Part shown: one piece after another, positions 1 to 5,833 of the stretch
Numbering within the stretch: position 1 is the stretch's first letter
Layout: every line of letters starts with the position of its first letter
Assembly (NCBI GenBank): GCA_041685755.1
Contig: JAWLFC010000080.1
Span: 1 to 14,633, forward strand
DNA: 14,633 nucleotides
Source of the DNA: Sva-07 sp041685755
Lineage (GTDB): Bacteria > Actinomycetota > Acidimicrobiia > Acidimicrobiales > Ilumatobacteraceae
Reading direction: 5' to 3'
Notes under the pieces: model-generated
Seen by the model: the letters and a program-made list of their open reading frames with translations, nothing else
Told to the model about the DNA's origin: nothing
The model's database searches: none
Made by a program: the position numbers and the translations under genes

Positions 1-1014
1 CTCGCCCACGAGAAGATCTGGCGCGAGGTGAAGGGCAACTACCCGATGCCCGACAGCGAGTTCATCATCAGCCACGGCATGTGCATGCCGATGCTCGCCG
101 AGTACGGCACCCACGAGCAGAAGGAGCGGTTCCTCGCCGACAACATCTCCGGCAAGACGATGTGGTGCCAGATGTTCTCCGAGCCCGGCGCCGGCTCCGA
201 CGTCGCCAGCCTGCAGACCAAGGCCGAACTCGACGGCGACGAGTGGATCATCAACGGCCAGAAGGTGTGGACCACCCTCGCCCACAAGTCCGACTACGGC
301 CTCGTCGTCGCCCGCACCGATCCCGACCAGGTCAAGCACGCCGGCATCTCGATGTTCATCATCGACATGCGCGCACCCGGCGTCGAGATCCGCCCGATCC
401 ACCAGATCGACGGTGGTTCGCACTTCAACGAGGTCTTCTTCTCCGACGTCCGCATCCCCAAGGACTGGCTGATCGGTGATCTCAACAACGGCTGGAACCT
501 CGCCACGGCGATGCTGATGTACGAGCGCGTCGCCATCGGCGGCGCCGGCGCCGGCAAGATCAACCAGCCGCAGTTCAAGATGCTGCTGAAGGCCGCCAAG
601 GAGTCGGGTGCGATCGACAACCCGGTGGTGCGCGACCAGCTGATGCAGGTCTGGTCGATGGAGACCTGCAAGTCCCTCGTCGCGATGAAGACACGCGACG
701 AGCTCAAGGCCGGCAAGACCCCCGGTCCGGGCGGGTCGCTCGGCAAGCTGTTCGGCTCGGTCATCGCCTGGAAGACCCGTGAGATCGCGCTCGAGTTCGC
801 CGGGCCCGGCTCGGTCGCCTGGGATCCCGACGACGAGACCGGCGGCGAACGTCAGCGCGCCGTGCTCAACAGCTTCCAGTCCGGAATCGCCGGCGGCACC
901 GACGAGATCCAGCGCAACATCATCGGCGACCGAGTGCTCGGCCTGCCGCGTGACATCTCGGTCGACCGCGGCGTTCCCTTCCGCGAGCTCAAGGTCGGCA
1001 CACAGACGACCTGA
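1..1014 (+). CDS. Acyl-CoA dehydrogenase, 5' end cut by the window
   Basis: This is an FAD-dependent acyl-CoA dehydrogenase, which oxidises an acyl-CoA to the trans-2-enoyl-CoA and passes electrons to ETF. The frame is open from base 1, so the N-terminal domain is missing. The flavin/substrate signature is clear (CQMFSEPGAGSD at about 163-198, then the WIINGQKVWTT strand), and so is the C-terminal GGTDEIQRNIIGDRVLGLPR segment. The glutamate that acts as base in MCAD (YEGT) is a glycine here (AGGT). A YER motif at 520-528 places a glutamate where isovaleryl- and long-chain dehydrogenases carry their base, so the enzyme is probably active through that alternative position. It lies upstream of an acyl-CoA ligase and a crotonase on the same strand, which fits a fatty or branched acyl degradation cluster. 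The substrate cannot be read from the sequence. Confidence 0.93.
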   Translation, partial: LAHEKIWREVKGNYPMPDSEFIISHGMCMPMLAEYGTHEQKERFLADNISGKTMWCQMFSEPGAGSDVASLQTKAELDGDEWIINGQKVWTTLAHKSDYGLVVARTDPDQVKHAGISMFIIDMRAPGVEIRPIHQIDGGSHFNEVFFSDVRIPKDWLIGDLNNGWNLATAMLMYERVAIGGAGAGKINQPQFKMLLKAAKESGAIDNPVVRDQLMQVWSMETCKSLVAMKTRDELKAGKTPGPGGSLGKLFGSVIAWKTREIALEFAGPGSVAWDPDDETGGERQRAVLNSFQSGIAGGTDEIQRNIIGDRVLGLPRDISVDRGVPFRELKVGTQTT

Positions 1015-1081
1015 CATCGGGTACGAGGCCGCCCGTCGCCGGTCGATACGTTGACATGTCGACCACCGAGGGGCCTCCACC

Positions 1082-2542
1082 GTGATCCAGTCGTTTCCTG
1101 CCCGCCTGCGCGACCTCGCCGAAGCTCGACCGGACGCGCCGGCGGTCAGCTGTGCGGGCTCGACGCTCACCCGATCGGAGCTCGACCGCCGATCGAATCG
1201 CCTCGCCCGGGAGCTGCAGACGCACGGGGTCGGGCAGGGGACGTTCGTGACGGTGGCGGTGCCGAACTCGGTCGACTGGTTCGTCGCGTACTGCGCGACC
1301 TGGAAGCTCGGCGCGATCCCCCAGCCGGTGTCGGCGAAGCTCCCCGGACGCGAGCTCGCGGCGATCGTCGAGCTGGCCGCGTCACCGGTTGTGATCGGCG
1401 CACCGGACGAGGCGTTCGAACACCTGCCCGCCGACATCGTCCACCTCCCGCTCGGCCACCAGCCCGGCCCGGAGTTCGGCGACGGGCCGCTCCCCGACGC
1501 CGTCTCACCGGCGTGGAAGGCCCCGACGTCGGGTGGGTCCACCGGCCGCCCGAAGCTGATCGTGTCGGGCGACCCCGCACTGATCGACACCGAGGCACCG
1601 CCGCCGCTCGGCGTGCGACCCGACGACGGCTGCATGCTCGTGCCCGGCCCGCTGTACCACAACGGTCCGGCGGTCTGGTCGTGCCAGGCCCTGCTGCAGG
1701 GCAACCACGTCGTGCTGCTCGAGCGGTTCGACGCCGAGGAGGTCCTCGCCTCGATCGAGCGGCACGGCGTCGACGTCGTCTACCTCGTGCCCACGATGAT
1801 GAAGCGGATCCTGCGCCTCGACGACGACGTCCGCCTCGGCTACGACCTGTCGTCGCTGCGGATCGTGTGGCACCTCGCCGAGCCGTGCCCGCCGTGGCTG
1901 AAGCAAGCGTGGATCGACTGGCTCGGACCCGAGCGCATCTGGGAGCTGTACGCCGGCACGGAGGGGCAGGCGGTGTGCATCATCACCGGCACCGAGTGGC
2001 TCGAGCACCGCGGGTCGGTCGGCCGGGTGAGCGCCGGCGAGATGAAGGTGTGCGACGAGGAGGGCAACGAGCTCCCCGCCGGTCAGCAGGGCGAGGTGTG
2101 GATGCGCTCGCAGCGCGACACCCCGACCTACCGGTACCTCGGCGCCGACGCCCGCACGCTCGAAGGAGGGTGGGAGTCGCTCGGCGACATGGGCTGGTTC
2201 GACGACGACGGCTACCTCTACCTCGGCGACCGGCTGCAGGACATGATCCTGTCCGGCGGGTCCAACGTCTACCCCGCCGAGATCGAGGCGGCACTCGACG
2301 AGCATCCGGCCGTGCACTCGTGCGTCGTCATCGGGCTGCCCGACGACGATCGGGGCAACGTGGTCCACGCCATCGTCCAGGCCGACGAGACCGAGGTGCC
2401 GGCCACCGAACTGCTGGGCTTCCTCGGCGAGCGCCTCGCCGCCTACAAGCTCCCCCGCTCGGTCGAGTACGTCGACGAGGCGCTGCGCGACGACGCCGGC
2501 AAGGTGCGCCGCTCGCAACTGCGCGCGGCGCGCGTGCGCTGA
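1082..2542 (+). CDS. AMP-forming acyl-CoA synthetase/ligase
   Basis: This 486-residue ANL-superfamily ligase adenylates a carboxylate with ATP and then forms the CoA thioester. The core motifs are present in order: the P-loop TSGGSTGRPK (149-158), YAGTEG (290-295), the hinge region with GDMGWFDDDGYLYLGDR (369-384), SGGSNVYPAEIE (391-402) and the C-terminal catalytic lysine in DDAGKVRRS (K474). The GTG start at 1082 has a GAGGGG ribosome-binding sequence about 9 nt upstream. The 67-nt gap from the dehydrogenase and the shared strand suggest one acyl-CoA operon. The protein is shorter than typical long-chain FadD enzymes (about 550), closer to medium-chain, aryl or bile-acid-type CoA ligases. 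The substrate is unknown. Confidence 0.92.
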   Translation: MIQSFPARLRDLAEARPDAPAVSCAGSTLTRSELDRRSNRLARELQTHGVGQGTFVTVAVPNSVDWFVAYCATWKLGAIPQPVSAKLPGRELAAIVELAASPVVIGAPDEAFEHLPADIVHLPLGHQPGPEFGDGPLPDAVSPAWKAPTSGGSTGRPKLIVSGDPALIDTEAPPPLGVRPDDGCMLVPGPLYHNGPAVWSCQALLQGNHVVLLERFDAEEVLASIERHGVDVVYLVPTMMKRILRLDDDVRLGYDLSSLRIVWHLAEPCPPWLKQAWIDWLGPERIWELYAGTEGQAVCIITGTEWLEHRGSVGRVSAGEMKVCDEEGNELPAGQQGEVWMRSQRDTPTYRYLGADARTLEGGWESLGDMGWFDDDGYLYLGDRLQDMILSGGSNVYPAEIEAALDEHPAVHSCVVIGLPDDDRGNVVHAIVQADETEVPATELLGFLGERLAAYKLPRSVEYVDEALRDDAGKVRRSQLRAARVR

Positions 2543-2592
2543 GCGGGACGGCCGACACCGAGTGGTTCCAGCGTCGTTGCCATCATGACGGG

Positions 2593-3417
2593 ATGACTCG
2601 CTCCCTGCCATCGTTCGAGACCATCGAACTCACCGAGGTCGACGACGACATCTTCCTCGTCACGCTGAACCGACCCGATCGCCTCAACGCGATCACCTCG
2701 ACGATGATCGGCGAGCTGGAGCAGGTGGTCGAGATGGTCGACCTCGATCCGCACCTGCGAGCCGTCATCGTCACCGGCGCCGGCCGAGGATTCTCTGCCG
2801 GACTCGACCTGCAGTCGGCGGGTGTCGCCCCGGGCAGCGAGACCGTCGGGCCGACGGTCCGCGGCTTCATGTGGCAGGACCACCTGGCGACCCTGCACGA
2901 ACGCATCCACCGCTCGCGCAAGCCCTGGATCTCCGCCGTCAACGGGCCGGCGGTCGGAGGCGGCTTCGCCCTGAGCCTGGCGACCGACATCCGGATCGCA
3001 TCCACCACCGCCACGTTCGGGGCCGTGTTCCTGAAGATCGGCGTGTCGAACTGCGACATGGGCACGAGCTACTTCCTGCCGCGCCTGGTCGGCGCGTCAC
3101 GATCGGCGGAGCTGCTCCTGACGGCGCGCATCTTCGACGCCGAGGAGGCCCGCTCGATGGGTCTGGTGGTCGATGTCGTCGAGCCCGGCGCCGAGGTGGA
3201 GCGGGCGCTCGAGACGGCCCGGCTGATCCGGGCAAACGCGCCGTTCGCGACGTGGATGACCAAGGAGACGATGTGGCAGACCCTCGACGCACCGTCGTTG
3301 CGTCACGCGCTCGACATCGAGAACCGGACCCAGATCATGTGCAGCTCGACCGGCGACACCGCCGAGGCCCGCACGGCCTTCGTCGAGAAGCGGCCGCCGG
3401 TGTGGAGCGGGCTGTGA
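2593..3417 (+). CDS. Enoyl-CoA hydratase/isomerase (crotonase) family protein
   Basis: This 274-residue crotonase-fold protein would act on an acyl- or enoyl-CoA. The two oxyanion-hole segments are recognisable: GFSAGLDL (66-73) and AVNGPAVGGGFALSLATDIR (115-134). Both glutamates of classical enoyl-CoA hydratase (rat E144 and E164) are replaced, by A126 and F146 in my alignment. An aspartate (D155 in SNCDMGT) lies near the position of the catalytic Asp of dienoyl-CoA isomerases, so hydration activity should not be assumed. The reading frame is open far upstream, but homology begins at ATG 2593, 50 nt after the ligase stop, and I see no strong ribosome-binding site. It is probably part of the same acyl-CoA degradation cluster. 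Confidence 0.9.
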   Translation: MTRSLPSFETIELTEVDDDIFLVTLNRPDRLNAITSTMIGELEQVVEMVDLDPHLRAVIVTGAGRGFSAGLDLQSAGVAPGSETVGPTVRGFMWQDHLATLHERIHRSRKPWISAVNGPAVGGGFALSLATDIRIASTTATFGAVFLKIGVSNCDMGTSYFLPRLVGASRSAELLLTARIFDAEEARSMGLVVDVVEPGAEVERALETARLIRANAPFATWMTKETMWQTLDAPSLRHALDIENRTQIMCSSTGDTAEARTAFVEKRPPVWSGL

Positions 3418-3420
3418 TCA

Positions 3421-3447
3421 CCGCCGGCGCTGTTCGCGCCGCGGCGG
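3421..3447. terminator. GC-rich hairpin between convergent genes
   Basis: The arms CCGCC-GGCGC and GCGCC-gc-GGCGG pair around a 5-nt TGTTC loop, giving a 10-bp stem with a 2-nt bulge. It fills the 32-nt gap between the crotonase stop and the regulator stop, so it could end both transcripts. There is no T-tract, which is common for high-GC actinobacterial terminators. Confidence 0.45.
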
Positions 3448-3449
3448 GT

Positions 3450-4241
3450 TCAGCGCTCCGACCGGTCGGCGCTGAGCGCTGACCGGACCGAGTCGACGAG
3501 GTCGTCGAGGGTCCGACCCGGGCCACCGAGCACGACCGGCGTCCCGGCGTCGCGGAGCCGCTGCGCGGTCTCGGCCGCCAGAGCCGCTGTGTCGGGGTTC
3601 GTCGACGACAGCACCGCCACGTCGATGTCGTGTTCGGTGCAGAAACGCACGAGCTCGTCGGGTGGCATGTCGGCGCCCAGGTGCTCCACCGTCCAGTTGT
3701 CGTCACGGAGGGCCACAGCGGCCATCGAGGTGGGGAGAGAGTGGTGGTCGCCGCTGACGGCAGCGACCATCGCGGTGCCCCGCCTCCTCCCTCGTGGGTT
3801 GGGGGACAGTTCGCCGAGGAGCCGCTCGACGATCGCCGACGCCCGGTGCTCGACCCAGATCGTCAACCGACCGGCGTGCCACTCGGCACCGATGCGCACG
3901 AGCGGGGGAACCAGGACCTCCTGGATGACGTCGACGATCGACGCGCCCTCGTCGACGAGCCCGCGCGCCAACTGCCGGACCTCCGGTTCGTCGCCGATCA
4001 CCAGGGCGTCGTGGGCCCTGTCCGCGGCACGCGCCATCCGCTTGGCCGTCGGTGGTGTCGGGCTCCTCGGAGCGGCTCGCCGTTCGGCCATCGCCGCGAT
4101 GTCATCGCGACCGACGAGGTAGCGGCCACCGACGAGGCGGGCGGGCAGCTTGCCGGTGCGCACCCACTTGTAGGCCGTCTGATAGTGGACACCGAGTTCG
4201 TCGGCAGCTCCCTGCAGGTCCACGTCGTCGTCGCTCGGCAC
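3450..4241 (-). CDS. CarH/LitR-like cobalamin-binding (probably light-sensing) transcriptional regulator
   Basis: In this family, adenosylcobalamin bound in the dark promotes DNA binding, and light breaks the Co-C bond and releases the operator. This 263-residue protein has an N-terminal excisionase/BldC-type winged helix (about 8-51: DLQGAADELGV...TAYKWVRTGKLP...VGGRYLV). A helical cap follows with W121-x9-E131-H132, the CarH signature that sheathes the upper axial adenosyl group. Last comes a Rossmann cobalamin domain with D165-x-H167, LSST (211-214) and VVLGGPG (236-242). H167 would be the lower axial cobalt ligand. The usual DxHxxG has proline (P170) in place of glycine. The GTG start is the only in-frame start after a stop at 4251-4253 and has AGGA upstream. 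The gene is divergent from the rhodopsin, with direct repeats between them, which points to control of that gene and to autoregulation. I infer light sensing from the motif. Confidence 0.85.
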   Translation of the reverse strand: MPSDDDVDLQGAADELGVHYQTAYKWVRTGKLPARLVGGRYLVGRDDIAAMAERRAAPRSPTPPTAKRMARAADRAHDALVIGDEPEVRQLARGLVDEGASIVDVIQEVLVPPLVRIGAEWHAGRLTIWVEHRASAIVERLLGELSPNPRGRRRGTAMVAAVSGDHHSLPTSMAAVALRDDNWTVEHLGADMPPDELVRFCTEHDIDVAVLSSTNPDTAALAAETAQRLRDAGTPVVLGGPGRTLDDLVDSVRSALSADRSER

Positions 4242-4265
4242 TGCGTCATCCTAGACAGCCCGAGG

Positions 4266-4271
4266 AAAATA
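4266..4271 (-). promoter_or_regulatory. Candidate -10 element for the cobalamin regulator
   Basis: On the minus strand this reads TATTTT, a TANNNT-type -10 in an AT-rich patch, about 25 nt upstream of the GTG start. The matching -35 region would fall within the tandem repeats at 4281-4310, so the regulator may repress its own promoter. There is no convincing -35 hexamer. Confidence 0.35.
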
Positions 4272-4280
4272 TGACTGAGT

Positions 4281-4310
4281 TGAGCTAATTAGTGCTAAAG
4301 GGAGCTAACT
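4281..4310 (+). repeat. Three tandem 10-bp direct repeats (GCTAA core), putative operator
   Basis: Three consecutive 10-bp units carry GCTAA at 4284-4288, 4294-4298 and 4304-4308, exactly one 10-bp period apart. The flanks are degenerate (TGA-core-TT, AGT-core-AG, GGA-core-CT). A weaker fourth unit (ACTGA at 4274-4278) may precede them. They are AT-rich in a GC-rich region and lie between the regulator and the rhodopsin. Known relatives bind such arrays: Thermus CarH places three DNA-binding domains on roughly 11-bp direct repeats over a -35 region, and BldC binds AT-rich direct repeats head to tail. This is therefore the best candidate operator for the adjacent regulator. Confidence 0.65.
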
Positions 4311-4311
4311 T
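4306..4311 (+). promoter_or_regulatory. Candidate -10 element for the rhodopsin gene
   Basis: TAACTT fits TANNNT and overlaps the third GCTAA repeat, predicting a start near 4318 and a leader of about 45 nt. The -35 side would lie on the first repeat; a TTGAGC at 4280-4285 is 20 nt away, longer than ideal. A protein bound to the repeats would cover the whole core promoter. Confidence 0.35.
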
Positions 4312-4348
4312 GTCGGTCATCGGTTGCATCGGTGCAGCCGCCAACCAC

Positions 4349-4354
4349 AAGGAG
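4349..4354 (+). promoter_or_regulatory. Shine-Dalgarno site that fixes the rhodopsin start at 4364
   Basis: AAGGAG lies 9 nt before ATG 4364. The longer frame from GTG 4292 would start inside the direct repeats and add 24 residues with no rhodopsin homology. A small inverted repeat (GGTTG at 4322-4326, CAACC at 4342-4346, with TGCA/TGCA inside) lies just upstream of the site and may fold in the leader. Confidence 0.7.
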
Positions 4355-4363
4355 CTGTCTGTC

Positions 4364-5182
4364 ATGGACCTCACCCTGAGCGAGAACCAGTTCGATCTGG
4401 TGTACAACTCGTTCTCCTTCGTCATCGCCTCGATGGGCGCGGCGTTCATCTTCTTCCTCCTCATCCGATCGAAGGTCGCACCTCGCCACCGCATGGCGGT
4501 GACGATCTCGACGCTCGTCGTCGCGATCGCGGCGTACCACTACTTCCGGATCTTCGACTCGTGGAACGGTGCGTTCCAACTCACCAACGGTGAGTACATC
4601 CAGATCGCCCCGTTCAACGAGGGCTATCGATACGTCGACTGGCTCCTGACCGTGCCGCTGCTGCTCGCCGAGCTGGTCATCGTGCTCAAGCTCAACCGCA
4701 GCACCACCCGCAGCCTGCTGATCCGGCTGACGGCCGCGGCGATTCTGATGATCGGCCTCGGCTGGCCCGGCGAGATCGCCGACCCCGACTCGGCCGCCCG
4801 CACGATCTGGGGCATCGCCTCGACGATCCCGTTCCTCTACATCCTGTACGTGCTGTTCGTCGAGCTCGGCAAGTCGCTCGGGCGTCAGAGCGACGCCGTC
4901 CGCAAGCTCGTCGACGGCCTGCGCTACATCATCCTGGCGACCTGGGGCGTCTACCCGATCGCCTACTTGCTGCCGCAGATCATCGACAACGAGGCGACCG
5001 CCGAGGTCGCCCGCCAGGTCGGCTACTCGGTCGCCGACGTGCTCGCCAAGCCGCTGTTCGGTCTCTTGGTGTTGGCCATCGCCCTCGCCAAGTCCCGCGA
5101 CGACGGCTACGAGCCCGCCCTCGACCAGGACCCGGGCCTCATCGTTCCCGACGATCCCAGCGAGCTCACGGCGACCAACTGA
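4364..5182 (+). CDS. Xanthorhodopsin-like light-driven proton pump (type I rhodopsin)
   Basis: This 272-residue, seven-helix retinal protein sits in the cytoplasmic membrane and exports protons in light. Helix C reads RYVDWLLTVPLLLAE, giving the D92-T96-E103 (DTE) set of proton pumps: counterion/acceptor D92 and cytoplasmic donor E103. L100 matches the leucine of green-absorbing proteorhodopsin (position 105). H59 matches the His that pairs with the counterion, and its 33-residue spacing to D92 is close to that of xanthorhodopsin and longer than in proteorhodopsin. Helix G has D225 and the Schiff-base lysine K229 (YSVADVLAKPLFG). G150, in RTIWGIAS, aligns with bacteriorhodopsin W138 and xanthorhodopsin G156, the fenestration that admits a carotenoid antenna. 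The start at ATG 4364 is fixed by a good ribosome-binding site. It is divergent from a CarH-like regulator. No retinal synthesis gene is nearby. Confidence 0.95.
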   Translation: MDLTLSENQFDLVYNSFSFVIASMGAAFIFFLLIRSKVAPRHRMAVTISTLVVAIAAYHYFRIFDSWNGAFQLTNGEYIQIAPFNEGYRYVDWLLTVPLLLAELVIVLKLNRSTTRSLLIRLTAAAILMIGLGWPGEIADPDSAARTIWGIASTIPFLYILYVLFVELGKSLGRQSDAVRKLVDGLRYIILATWGVYPIAYLLPQIIDNEATAEVARQVGYSVADVLAKPLFGLLVLAIALAKSRDDGYEPALDQDPGLIVPDDPSELTATN

Positions 5183-5196
5183 ATCGCCGACATCCC

Positions 5197-5226
5197 GACG
5201 GCCCGGTGCTCCGGCACCGGGCCGTC
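5197..5226 (+). terminator. Perfect 13-bp hairpin after the rhodopsin gene
   Basis: GACGGCCCGGTGC pairs perfectly with GCACCGGGCCGTC around a TCCG tetraloop, 14 nt after the rhodopsin stop. It lacks a T-tract. Only 22 nt separate it from the next start codon, so it may be a partial terminator or an mRNA-stabilising element within one transcript rather than a complete stop. Confidence 0.7.
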
Positions 5227-5248
5227 AAGGCCACTGATCGGAGCCCTC

Positions 5249-5455
5249 ATGCACTCCACCCACACGCACATCACCCGCACCTCCCCTCTCGACCAGCCAC
5301 CGGATCGCTTCCTCGACGAGCCCTTCTTCGGCGAGACGCTGACCCTGCTGCGCTCGGTCCGTGACCACGACTTCGGCATCGTCGACGTCGATCCGGCCGG
5401 GGCGGCGAGGCCGATCCGCGTACCCGCCGAACTCTCGCCGGAGTCGACACCATGA
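5249..5455 (+). CDS. Small protein of unknown function, coupled to whiB
   Basis: I do not recognise this 68-residue protein. It has a His/Thr-rich N-terminus (MHSTHTHITRTS), no membrane segment and no cysteines, and an acidic middle (FLDEPFFGETLTLLRSVRDHDFG). A proline-rich tail follows. ATG 5249 has CGGAG about 6 nt upstream. Its stop overlaps the WhiB start as ATGA, which suggests translational coupling and joint work with that regulator. It might be a short partner or a leader ORF whose translation sets whiB expression. The clean overlap, codon use like its neighbours and the ribosome-binding site support a real gene. Confidence 0.65.
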   Translation: MHSTHTHITRTSPLDQPPDRFLDEPFFGETLTLLRSVRDHDFGIVDVDPAGAARPIRVPAELSPESTP

Positions 5456-5778
5456 GCGCCGTCGAGTGGCCCGAGATCGAGACGCCGCTTCCCCGCGGGG
5501 TCGACTGGCAGGAGTATGCGGCCTGCACAGGACGCCTGGAGCTCTTCTTCGGCAAGGTCGCCGAGCGGCCACAGGCCCGGATGCGCCGCGAAGCCAAGGC
5601 CCGCAAGCTGTGCGACACCTGCGTCGTACGCCAGCCGTGCCGTGACTTCGCCCGCGAGAACCGCGAGTACGGGTTCTGGGGCGGCGAGAACGAGGAGGAG
5701 CGCTACCTCGCCGGCTATCCGGTGACCGCCGCCATCGGTGTACGGGTACGCCTCGCCCGCGAGGAGGCCGCCGGCTGA
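5452..5778 (+). CDS. WhiB-family [4Fe-4S] transcriptional regulator
   Basis: Wbl proteins are small actinobacterial regulators that bind a redox- and NO-sensitive [4Fe-4S] cluster and usually act through the principal sigma factor. This 108-residue member has the four cluster cysteines: C25 (YAACTG), then C54-x2-C57-x5-C63 (LCDTCVVRQPC). The G[VI]WGG turn appears as GFWGG (74-78), and a basic C-terminal stretch (RVRLAREEA) may contact DNA. Its ATG overlaps the stop of the 68-residue gene by 4 nt. It probably shares a transcript with the rhodopsin upstream, since the space after the intervening hairpin is too short for a promoter. Its target is unknown; the location suggests a redox or energy response linked to phototrophy. 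Confidence 0.93.
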   Translation: MSAVEWPEIETPLPRGVDWQEYAACTGRLELFFGKVAERPQARMRREAKARKLCDTCVVRQPCRDFARENREYGFWGGENEEERYLAGYPVTAAIGVRVRLAREEAAG

Positions 5779-5780
5779 CC

Positions 5781-5817
5781 GGTGTGTCGACCGGAGTCCG
5801 ACCTCGGTCGACACACC
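5781..5817 (+). terminator. Long hairpin after whiB
   Basis: GGTGTGTCGACCGGAG pairs with CTCGGTCGACACACC, giving 15 base pairs with one bulged G and a 6-nt TCCGAC loop, starting 2 nt after the whiB stop. It is a strong factor-independent-type stem without a T-tract and probably ends the rhodopsin-whiB transcript. Confidence 0.75.
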
Positions 5818-5833
5818 TGCCAGAATCTCGACG

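Noticed and set aside
1041..1064. TTGACA at 1051-1056 inside a GGTCGA/TCGACC inverted repeat, as a promoter or operator of the ligase gene
   Set aside because: No -10 sequence lies 16-18 nt downstream, and 6-bp GC-rich repeats like this are expected by chance here.
1051..2592. An upstream extension of the crotonase frame across the acyl-CoA ligase
   Set aside because: The translation is Arg/Pro-rich noise in the +1-shifted frame of the ligase; crotonase homology begins at 2593.
4292..4363. GTG 4292 as the rhodopsin start
   Set aside because: It lies inside the tandem repeats and core promoter, adds residues unlike any rhodopsin N-terminus, and ATG 4364 has an ideal ribosome-binding site.
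4311..4363. A riboswitch (for example cobalamin-type) in the rhodopsin leader
   Set aside because: The leader is only about 45 nt and lacks the B12-box; only a small 5-bp stem is visible.
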